Assembly: GCF_006088715.1 (NCBI RefSeq)
Contig: NZ_CP030771.1
Span: forward strand, 8,244,001 to 8,308,000
Source of the DNA: Streptomyces sp. YIM 121038
GTDB lineage: Bacteria > Actinomycetota > Actinomycetes > Streptomycetales > Streptomycetaceae
DNA length: 64,000 nt
Direction: 5' to 3'
Shown piece by piece: positions 17,621 to 24,387 of the stretch (position 1 is its first letter; each line of letters opens with the position of its first letter). Position numbers and translations under genes: made by a program. Below the pieces are notes generated by a model that was given only the letters and a program-made list of their open reading frames with translations, ran no database searches and was not told the DNA's origin.

Positions 17621-17632
17621 GGTAACGTTACC
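17621..17632. promoter_or_regulatory. Perfect 12-bp palindrome GGTAACGTTACC
   Basis: Lies between the stop of the LuxR-type regulator and the ferredoxin start (137 bp upstream of the ATG). Operator-like; binding protein unknown. Confidence 0.4.
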
Positions 17633-17660
17633 ACCGGACGTCGAACGACGGCGCCGGGTT

Positions 17661-18959
17661 TCAGTAATCGGCGCTCGAGATCCGGCTCCACGTGCGGGTG
17701 AGTTCGACGCGCGAGGCCACATTCATCTTGCGGAAGATCTTCTTGAGGTGGAATGCCACGGTGTGGCCGGAGATGAAGAGGCGCTCACCGACCTGGGAGT
17801 TCGTGAATCCCTGGCTCACCAGCTCGGCCACGGCCACTTCCGAATTGGTGAGAGAGCCGATCTTCACACTGTCGTGGGTGGCGTACTGCGGATAGCGGCC
17901 GCGCCGCACTCCCAGGGAACGGAGCCTGCTGACCACCCGGCGGGCATCGCGCGGGGCCGCGGACTTGGAATATCCGTCCACCGCCCGTTCGAGGATTTCC
18001 ACGGCCCGGTCCCGTTCCTGACAGGTGTCCGCGAGGAGCTTTCCGGCGTCTTCCATGGCGGACGCCCCCGCCCATGCGTCCCGATGCGTTTCGGCCGCGG
18101 TGACGAGGATTTCGGGATTCTCCGCGAGGAGCCCCTCGGCATGTGTTCCCGCCGCCTCCACGGAACGGATTCCGGGGTTGCGCGCGGCGAGTTCGGACGC
18201 CTCGGCGGTCACCCGCTTGGCGAGCACCTCGTCACCCAGCTTCCGCGCCGCCCGGACGAGCCAGGCGGCGGCGGCCGGCTGCGCGGCCAGGAGCTCGAGG
18301 ACGAGCTGGTCGTCCGTGATGATGCCGACGACGAGATGGGCGGCGCTCGTCGCACCGCCCTGCACCTCCAGGAGTTGGGCCGCCGCCCAGGCGCACTGGC
18401 TGGGGCGGTGGATCGTCTGCCCCAGCAGGGCGTCGTCCCGCAGCTGGTTGGCGAAGTCCGAGCTCACGCTCATGTCGCCCTGCCGGAGGGCGCTGAGCGC
18501 CATCACGGCGTGCGCCTCGGGCAGCAGACAGGTGAGGCCGAGCTGCTGGGCCTCGCGCACGCCCTTCTCCGCCAGGTCGACGGCGGTGTCGATGTCGCCC
18601 TGGGTGAAGGCGAGTTCCGCCGCGCACGTCAGGGAGGCCGCGACGAGCCCGCCGGTCTCCGCGGTGCTGACCGTCGTCTCCTCCACACCGGCGAGGACGC
18701 GCGCCCCGGCCGCGGGCTCCCGGATTCTCACCAGGAGTGCGGAGTGCCAGATCCTGGCGAGGCCGACGCAATTCCCCGAGCACCGCGGTTTTGTTTTTCC
18801 GGCTCTTTCCGCGAGGCGCAGTCCTTCTGTGAGATCGCCGCGCGACCAGGCGGAAAAGGAGAGTGTGGCCAGCTGAACGGTTTCGCAGGAGCTGTTGCGG
18901 CAGGCCCCCATGACGTAGAGGGAGGGCGGCAGCTGCAGGCGGAACGGTGAATCGAGCAT
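17661..18959 (-). CDS. LuxR-family transcriptional regulator with helical-repeat N-terminus (LAL-like without ATPase)
   Basis: 432 aa. The C-terminal GerE-type HTH spans about residues 365-425 (SLTNSEVAVAELVSQGFTNSQVGERLFISGHTVAFHLKKIF). The rest is Ala/Leu-rich helical repeats resembling the C-terminal half of LAL regulators; there is no Walker A/B ATPase. ATG 18959 follows AGGAG by 5 bp. It is the only LuxR-type protein in the cluster part and so the best candidate for the RifZ-like activator that reads the four boxes at 5940, 10170, 13592 and 17272(-). Whether it is a true RifZ orthologue needs alignment. Base composition is less GC-rich than the neighbours. Confidence 0.88.
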   Translation of the reverse strand: MLDSPFRLQLPPSLYVMGACRNSSCETVQLATLSFSAWSRGDLTEGLRLAERAGKTKPRCSGNCVGLARIWHSALLVRIREPAAGARVLAGVEETTVSTAETGGLVAASLTCAAELAFTQGDIDTAVDLAEKGVREAQQLGLTCLLPEAHAVMALSALRQGDMSVSSDFANQLRDDALLGQTIHRPSQCAWAAAQLLEVQGGATSAAHLVVGIITDDQLVLELLAAQPAAAAWLVRAARKLGDEVLAKRVTAEASELAARNPGIRSVEAAGTHAEGLLAENPEILVTAAETHRDAWAGASAMEDAGKLLADTCQERDRAVEILERAVDGYSKSAAPRDARRVVSRLRSLGVRRGRYPQYATHDSVKIGSLTNSEVAVAELVSQGFTNSQVGERLFISGHTVAFHLKKIFRKMNVASRVELTRTWSRISSADY

Positions 18960-20068
18960 CACATCTCCTGTCATTGGCCCAGCACTGGTCACTGGCTCAT
19001 CACTGACGCCGCGTGGTCCGCGTGCCGCTCCGGCCGCGCCGACCACGGGAAAGGGTGCACAGGAACGCTTGCGGTTATGGCGAGCAGGCGCGCAAGGGGG
19101 CGCGCACCACCCCTATGTGACGCCTCGTCGACTACCGCGCGGCGCCGACTTCGCCGCCGCGATGCGGGCAGACATGCCGTAGGGACGGCACCGGTCGGTG
19201 CCGATGAGGAGGGGTCGGCCGGAAGGGGGAGGGGGCTCACGTTGCATCTGACATGTACCGATGATCCAACGTTAAGCCCCTGAAGTGCAGAAGCACTTCA
19301 GCGGAGATGAAGCATAATTTCAAAGCTGTGACAGGGACCCCGTGGTGTCGTCTGCGATTTGACCGGCTTTGCAGCGATCTTCCCGGGGTGCAGCTTTCCC
19401 GTGGCCCATTTCTTGCTGTGGCCAGATTCTTACCTTTGCGGCCGCGTGTGGACTTACGGGTGAGTAACCCCTGCATTCGCGCCCATCGCGCCCGGGGCGG
19501 TGTGTTGAGGGGCGGTCGGATCGCGCGAGGATAGGGGCTTTCGGGGTCTTTGCAGGATGATCTTGCTGTGGCACGGTGGGTGCCTGCGTGATCACGCCGG
19601 GGTATGCCGCCCGGGCGGGAGCGGGGTGGTGGGGCGCGCGGTGCGACCCGGCCGGGCGGGGGTGCCTCGGGTGGGGACCTCGCGGTGGCCGTGTGCGGAG
19701 TGACCGTCCAGGACGGGGTGGACCTTGTGCGTGAAGTGGCCCGCGGGGCGGCCGGGGGAGCGATGTGGCGAGCGGTGTCCTGCGGAGGCGCCAGGGGGTT
19801 CCGCGGCCGCCGGGGAGCGCGTCCGCCCCGCCGGCGGCGCGGACGGCGCGGACGGTCCCCGTGTCCGGGGCTCCTGCCGTGTCGTGGGCGCCAACTGCCC
19901 CATATATCCCGCCAGTTCACTCACGCAAAATCCAAGCCGGAAGAACAGCTACCGTTTCGGAGCAATAGCAGCCGGGTAGGTCTTCAGGTCGGATCAATAG
20001 GGGGCGGGTAGTCCAGAGCGCAGCAAGAGGAGTCGGACAGGCCAACGGTAATTCAGGAGGGAAGCGTT
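18960..20068. other. 1.1-kb intergenic region, no supportable gene
   Basis: Sits between the start of the LuxR-type gene and the response regulator gene. Open frames here translate to Arg/Pro-rich or low-complexity sequence without recognisable domains or ribosome-binding sites. The 19.26-19.48 kb stretch is distinctly AT-richer. It holds a perfect 9-bp inverted repeat CTGAAGTGC-agaa-GCACTTCAG (19280-19301) and a near-palindrome ACTTAC-gg-GTGAGT (19452-19465). Promoters for both flanking regulators must lie here. Confidence 0.6.
19963..20011 (+). promoter_or_regulatory. Direct repeat CAATAG-N4-CGGGTAG x2, probable response-regulator binding site
   Basis: Copies at 19963-19979 and 19995-20011, 32 bp apart (three helical turns), ending 57 bp upstream of the OmpR-type gene. 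Tandem direct repeats are the usual target of OmpR/SARP winged-helix proteins, so autoregulation is plausible. Confidence 0.5.
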
Positions 20069-20800
20069 TTGGGAAAGCCATCCACACGCGTTCTGCTGGT
20101 CAGCAATGATGCGCGTCTGAGCACTGCCCTGCACCACCCACCGCTCCCCGCGAAGTACTTCGTCATCTCGGTGCCGACCGGCGCGCAGGCCCTGGAGAAC
20201 TTCGGCGATTTCGATCTGCTGCTGCTCGACTCCTCCACCCCCGGCATGGACAGCCACGAGGTGTGCAAAAGAATCCGCAACCAGGCGTCCGTACCCATCA
20301 TCATTGTCGGTGCCTGTGCCAACGAGATCGACCGCGTGCTCGCCCTGAACGCCGGAGCGGATTACTGCGTGGTGAAATCCGACTCGCTCCACGAGTTGCA
20401 GGCGAGCATGGACGCCGTCATGCGGCGCTCCTCTTCCTGTCCGGTCGGCCAGAATGCTCCGGGGCCGTCCGCCCCGGCGGGTGAGATGCTGGTCGCGGGG
20501 CCGCTGCGGCTGAATCCGCGCAATCGGGACGTGACCTTGGACGGACGGCCGGTCAGGCTGACCCCCAAGGAGTTCGACCTGCTCGCCATGCTGATGGAGG
20601 ACCCCGATACCCTGCACACCCGCAAGGCCATCATCGCGCGGGTGTGGAACGAGCATTGGTTCGGCTCGACGCGGACACTGGACGTCCATATCGGGGCGCT
20701 GCGCCAGAAGCTCGGATCCTACGAATGGATCGAGACCAAACGCGGCATCGGATTCCGGCTCGGCTCCGTGCCGTCGGCCGGGGCGCGCGACTCGCCGTAA
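20069..20800 (+). CDS. Orphan OmpR-family response regulator with atypical receiver
   Basis: 243 aa, TTG start 8 bp after a consensus AGGAGG. N-terminal receiver: the phospho-acceptor position Asp54 (LLLLDSSTPGMD) and Lys103 (VVKSD) are kept, but the acidic pocket reads S-N-D instead of D/E-D-D, and the switch Thr/Ser is replaced in IIIVGACANE. C-terminal winged helix (about 140-235): RLTPKEFDLLAMLMEDP, SSTRTLDVHIGALRQKL-like helix and TKRGIGFRL. No histidine kinase is nearby. Degenerate receivers of this kind (as in JadR1-like regulators) may respond to ligands instead of phosphorylation. Probably a second regulator of the ansamycin cluster. Confidence 0.88.
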   Translation: MGKPSTRVLLVSNDARLSTALHHPPLPAKYFVISVPTGAQALENFGDFDLLLLDSSTPGMDSHEVCKRIRNQASVPIIIVGACANEIDRVLALNAGADYCVVKSDSLHELQASMDAVMRRSSSCPVGQNAPGPSAPAGEMLVAGPLRLNPRNRDVTLDGRPVRLTPKEFDLLAMLMEDPDTLHTRKAIIARVWNEHWFGSTRTLDVHIGALRQKLGSYEWIETKRGIGFRLGSVPSAGARDSP

Positions 20801-20812
20801 CCGTCGCCTCCG

Positions 20813-21301
20813 CTAGGGCCTGACCCCGCCCACCTCGCCGTTCAGCCGCTGAGGGCTCCGCGGGGCGGCCGCGGTGAGATGCAGCAGGGCTTGGGCGGCC
20901 AGGCGGTAGCCGAAGGCCCCCAGGCCGACCACGACACCGCTCGCCAGCGGCGCGATCACCGATTCGTGGCGGAATCGCTCGCGGGCCCACACATTGCTGA
21001 GATGCACTTCGACCCACGGCGGCGCATAGCTCGCGAGGGCGTCACGCAGACTCCATCCCGCAATCATGAGGGCACCCGGATTGACAATGGCCCCGACCGT
21101 AGCCGGGCCGTGCCGGTGAATCGCCCCGACGAGATCGCCTTCCGAGTCGTGCTGGCGGGAGAGGACTTCCCAGCCCCGGCCGCTGACTTCTTCGGCGACC
21201 GCCGCCTCGATGTCCGCGAGCGTATCCGTGCCGTATATCTCGGGCTCGCGTCGGCCCAGCACGCCCAGATTGGGCCCGTTCAGGAGAAGGACGACACTCA
21301 A
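20813..21301 (-). CDS. rifJ: Type II (amino)dehydroquinate dehydratase (RifJ-like)
   Basis: Dehydrates aminodehydroquinate to aminodehydroshikimate, the substrate of AHBA synthase; the one AHBA gene outside the main run, as in the rifamycin cluster. 162 aa, AroQ fold: NGPNLGVLGRREPEIYG with catalytic Tyr23, Asn74 in VNPGAL, catalytic His100 in VEVHLSN, Arg111 in ERFRHES. Two usually conserved histidines are changed: the THT-type motif after NPG is MIAG (Ile80), and SNVHARE reads SNVWARE (Trp105). The TTG start is 9 bp after GAGG. It converges on the response regulator gene with 12 bp between the stops. Confidence 0.9.
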   Translation of the reverse strand: MSVVLLLNGPNLGVLGRREPEIYGTDTLADIEAAVAEEVSGRGWEVLSRQHDSEGDLVGAIHRHGPATVGAIVNPGALMIAGWSLRDALASYAPPWVEVHLSNVWARERFRHESVIAPLASGVVVGLGAFGYRLAAQALLHLTAAAPRSPQRLNGEVGGVRP

Positions 21302-21455
21302 GGCGGCACCTCGCTATTTTCGGGACGCGGACGACCGGTGGACCGTGGGCCGCCTCCACCATCCCGAATCACCGTGCGGCACGCCATCATCAGAATTGAT
21401 AGTTCCGAGGGCGCGCGGGGGCGCGTGCGCGCCCTACCCTGCACGAGGCGCGACG

Positions 21456-21477
21456 GGTCTACTAGCTTTGGTAGACC
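21456..21477. promoter_or_regulatory. Inverted repeat GGTCTAC-N8-GTAGACC
   Basis: Perfect 7-bp arms around an 8-base spacer in the region between the divergent rifJ-like gene (start 21301) and the cold-shock-like gene (start 21575). Operator-like; regulator unknown. Confidence 0.45.
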
Positions 21478-21574
21478 TGATACCGAGGCCAGATATGGAC
21501 GCCGGTACCTATACCGCTGCCCGTACGCTCCGCGTACGCTGGGCGGCAGTTCCTGGAAGGAGCGGGGGTGGGGG

Positions 21575-21796
21575 ATGGCTGTGGGGCAAGTGATCCGGAG
21601 TGACGGGCCGCGTGGGTACGCCTTCGCCGCACGGGAGTGCGGCGGGGAAGACGTCTTCCCGCAGGTGAATGATCTCCGTATTCCGGAGTCGTCCGCGCGC
21701 TCGCGACCGGCGGCCGAATTCGAGGCCAGAAATGGTGAACGCGGGCCGAATGCGCACGAGAGACCGCACGTCCGCGCCGCCGCCCCGCTGAGCTGA
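21575..21796 (+). CDS. Cold-shock-domain-like small protein
   Basis: 73 aa. The sequence follows the Streptomyces cold-shock-like family found beside many biosynthetic clusters: GQVIRSDGPRGYAFAAREC (RNP1 equivalent degenerate), GGEDVFPQVNDL (RNP2 equivalent), then IPES and EFEARNGERGPNAHERPHVR, matching the usual IPESxVRxGxxVEFEVExGxRGLKAxxVR. The RNP aromatic residues are partly replaced, so RNA binding may be weak. ATG 21575 is 12 bp after AAGGAG. Function in clusters is unknown; an accessory regulatory role is usually assumed. Confidence 0.8.
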   Translation: MAVGQVIRSDGPRGYAFAARECGGEDVFPQVNDLRIPESSARSRPAAEFEARNGERGPNAHERPHVRAAAPLS

Positions 21797-21853
21797 CGGA
21801 CCGGCGGATCGCGCTGGTGCACGACCGCTCCACGCGACCGTTCCCCACAGACC

Positions 21854-21887
21854 AGGGCCGGGTGCGCCCCCCGTCGTACCCGGCCCT
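21854..21887. terminator. Hairpin after the cold-shock-like gene
   Basis: Perfect 10-bp arms AGGGCCGGGT / ACCCGGCCCT, 14-base loop, 57 bp after the stop. Confidence 0.65.
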
Positions 21888-22013
21888 CCACTGATCCCTT
21901 CGCGGCCGTCGCCGCCCCCGCGCGAGGCAGGTCACCGCGGGCCCCCGCGCAACCACAGTCCTGGAACCGCAAGTTCAGCGCGACAACCGGAACCGCTAGC
22001 CCGGAAGGTGAGG

Positions 22014-22244
22014 ATGAGCATGGTCGACAAAGGCACTCCCAATGTTTTCCTGAGCGGCGGCTCTCGCTCGTTGATCACGGACGAGGACCGACTGCACTAT
22101 CTGCCGGACCTCGGCGTGGACAAGGTCAAGGTGCTGTGCGGCAACCGCTACGAACACTTCGTGGCCAGCTCCGAGACGACCCGCGTCGACGACCGCGAGC
22201 TGCGCGTCTTCGTGTGGACCCAGCGCACGTACGTCGCGGAGTGA
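22014..22244 (+). CDS. Small DUF5988-like protein
   Basis: About 76 aa; pattern VFLSGGSRSL, then LGVDKVKVLCGNRYEHFVASSETTRVDDRELRVFVWTQRTYVAE resembles DUF5988 proteins, short and uncharacterised, frequent in Streptomyces secondary-metabolite clusters. ATG 22014 or 22020 (GGAAGG / GTGAGG upstream); GTG 22008 is also in frame. Flanked by hairpins on both sides, so it is probably a single-gene unit marking the edge of the cluster. The family assignment is from memory of its pattern. Confidence 0.75.
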   Translation: MSMVDKGTPNVFLSGGSRSLITDEDRLHYLPDLGVDKVKVLCGNRYEHFVASSETTRVDDRELRVFVWTQRTYVAE

Positions 22245-22262
22245 GGCGGCGGCCCCTCCCTT

Positions 22263-22290
22263 CCCGGCCCTCTTTCCGGACAGGGCCGGG
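22263..22290. terminator. Hairpin after the DUF5988-like gene
   Basis: Arms CCCGGCCCT / AGGGCCGGG with a 10-base loop, extended outward by imperfect CCCTCCC/GGGAGGG pairing; 18 bp after the stop. Confidence 0.65.
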
Positions 22291-22411
22291 GGGAGGGCCC
22301 GTCGCCTGCCGCGCGCTTGTCCGGGCGGTTGTCGGTGTGTCAGATTTCGGTGGCGCGTACGCGCGCATCCTGTGACCGACCTGTGCACATCAGACAGAGC
22401 GAAGGGACGTA

Positions 22412-24259
22412 ATGAGCACCGAGACGCTGGAGTTCCAGGCAGAAGCGCGGCAGCTCCTCCAGTTGATGGTCCACTCGATCTATTCGAACAAGGACATCTT
22501 CCTGCGCGAGCTCATCTCCAACGCCTCCGACGCCCTCGACAAACGGCGTCTCGCGGGCCTGACCGACGAGGCGCTGCGGGCCGACGACCTGCACATCGAG
22601 ATCGAGGCGGACAGCGAGGCCCGCACCCTGACCGTGCGGGACAACGGCATCGGCATGTCCCGCGAGGACGTGGTGGGGCTGATCGGCACCATCGCCAGGT
22701 CCGGCACGGCCGAGACCCTGCGCCGTCTCAAGGCGAACAAGGAGAACAGCGAGAACGCGGAGTCGGCCGAGCTGATCGGCCAGTTCGGCGTCGGCTTCTA
22801 CTCCGTGTTCATGGTCGCGGACAAGGTCAGCCTGCTCACGCGCGCGGCCGGTGCGCAGGGCGGCGTCCGCTGGGAGTCGGACGGCGACGGCACGTACACC
22901 ATCGAGACCGTCGAGGACGCGCCGGAAGGCACCGCGGTCACCGTCCACCTGCGTCCCGCCGACGAAGAGGACGCGCTGTACGACTACGCGGACGACCGGA
23001 AGATCCGGGAGATCGTCAAGCGGTACTCGGACTTCATCTCGTTCCCCATCCGGATGGGCGACGAGACCCTCAACTCGATGAAGGCGCTCTGGGCGCGGCC
23101 GCGCTCCGAGGTCAAGGACGAGGAGTACCGGGAGTTCTACCGGCACGTCAGCCACGACTGGGCGGACCCGCTCGACGTCATCCAGATGCGGGCGGAGGGC
23201 ACCTTCGAGTACGAGGCCCTGCTCTTCATCCCGTCGCGCGCCCCGCACGACCTCTTCCAGCGCGACGCCCGGCACGGCGTCCAGCTGTACGTCAAGCGCG
23301 TGTTCATCATGGACGACACCCGCGAGCTGCTGCCCGACCACCTCCGCTTCGTCAAGGGAGTCGTGGACGCGGCCGACCTGTCCCTGAACATCTCCCGCGA
23401 GATCCTCCAGCAGGACCGGCACATCCAGCTGATCCGCCGCCGGCTGGCGAAGAAGGTCCTGTCCACCGTCAAGGACCTCATGAAGAACGACGCGGAGAAG
23501 TACCGCACGTTCTGGCGGGAGTTCGGCCCCGCCGTCAAGGAGGGCCTGCTCGACGGGTCCGAGGACCACAAGGCGATCCTCGACATCGCGTCCTTCTCCT
23601 CCACCGCGGGCGAGGAGCCCACCACCCTGGCCGACTACATCGCCCGGATGAAGGACGGCCAGGACAAGATCTACTTCATGACCGGCGAGAGCCGCGCACA
23701 GGTCGAGAACTCCCCGCACCTGGAGGCCTTCCGGGCCAAGGACTACGAGGTCCTGCTGCTCACCGACCCGGTGGACGAGATCTGGGTCGAGGGAGTGCGG
23801 GAGTACGACGGCAAGGAGTTCCAGTCCGTCACGCGGGGCGCGGTCGACCTGCCCGCCGACGAGGAGCTGTCGGAGGAGGAGTCCGGGACCTACGCGCCGC
23901 TGCTCGGCTGGCTCAAGGAGACCCTCGACGACGTGAAGGACGTCCGGCTGACCACCCGCCTCACCAGCTCGCCCGCGTGCCTGGTCAGTGACGCCGAGGG
24001 GCTCACGCCGACGCTGGAGAAGATGTACAAGGCGATGGGCCAGGAGATCCCGCCGGTCAAGCGCATCCTGGAGCTGAACCCCGAGCACCCGCTGGTCACC
24101 GGGCTCAGGGCCGCGCACGAGCAGCGTGCCGACGCCCCCGAGCTGACCGAGACGGCCGAGCTCCTCTACGGCACCGCCCTGCTCGCCGAAGGGGGCGACC
24201 TGGCGGACCCGGCGCGCTTCGCCAAGCTGCTCGCGGACCGCCTCGCCAGGACGGTGTGA
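22412..24259 (+). CDS. htpG: Molecular chaperone HtpG (Hsp90)
   Basis: 615-aa bacterial Hsp90 with all GHKL ATPase motifs: ISNASDALDKRR (ATP-binding Asn), VRDNGIGM (Asp77 region), GLIGTIARSGT lid and QFGVGFYSVFMVAD. The middle domain has the catalytic Arg region NISREILQQDRHI; the C-terminal dimerisation domain is complete. ATG 22412 follows GAAGGGA. A general chaperone in the cytosol. Its position immediately beyond the ansamycin cluster is noteworthy because some ansamycins (geldanamycin type) inhibit Hsp90; most Streptomyces also carry an htpG with no such context, so the link is inference. Confidence 0.97.
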   Translation: MSTETLEFQAEARQLLQLMVHSIYSNKDIFLRELISNASDALDKRRLAGLTDEALRADDLHIEIEADSEARTLTVRDNGIGMSREDVVGLIGTIARSGTAETLRRLKANKENSENAESAELIGQFGVGFYSVFMVADKVSLLTRAAGAQGGVRWESDGDGTYTIETVEDAPEGTAVTVHLRPADEEDALYDYADDRKIREIVKRYSDFISFPIRMGDETLNSMKALWARPRSEVKDEEYREFYRHVSHDWADPLDVIQMRAEGTFEYEALLFIPSRAPHDLFQRDARHGVQLYVKRVFIMDDTRELLPDHLRFVKGVVDAADLSLNISREILQQDRHIQLIRRRLAKKVLSTVKDLMKNDAEKYRTFWREFGPAVKEGLLDGSEDHKAILDIASFSSTAGEEPTTLADYIARMKDGQDKIYFMTGESRAQVENSPHLEAFRAKDYEVLLLTDPVDEIWVEGVREYDGKEFQSVTRGAVDLPADEELSEEESGTYAPLLGWLKETLDDVKDVRLTTRLTSSPACLVSDAEGLTPTLEKMYKAMGQEIPPVKRILELNPEHPLVTGLRAAHEQRADAPELTETAELLYGTALLAEGGDLADPARFAKLLADRLARTV

Positions 24260-24387
24260 GCCACCCCTAGGAGACGAGGGGTGCGGGCTTCACGTGGTGT
24301 TAACTGTACGTAGCTAGATCGTACTTGACCGTAATCGTCGGACGGTGATTGGCTGCTTGCTCCCCGTCATCGACGCGAGAGCAAGCC

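Noticed and set aside
19457..19469. ACGGGTGAGTAAC, a 13-mer identical to a conserved 16S rRNA segment
   Set aside because: No flanking rRNA similarity; chance match or part of an operator-like palindrome.
19237..20011. Overlapping open frames on both strands between the two regulators
   Set aside because: Arg/Pro-rich or low-complexity translations, no RBS, no domain; treated as intergenic.
21433..21450. CTACC-N8-GG near the cold-shock-like gene as a fifth activator box
   Set aside because: The right half reads GGCGC, not GGATG, and no -10 follows at 20 bp.
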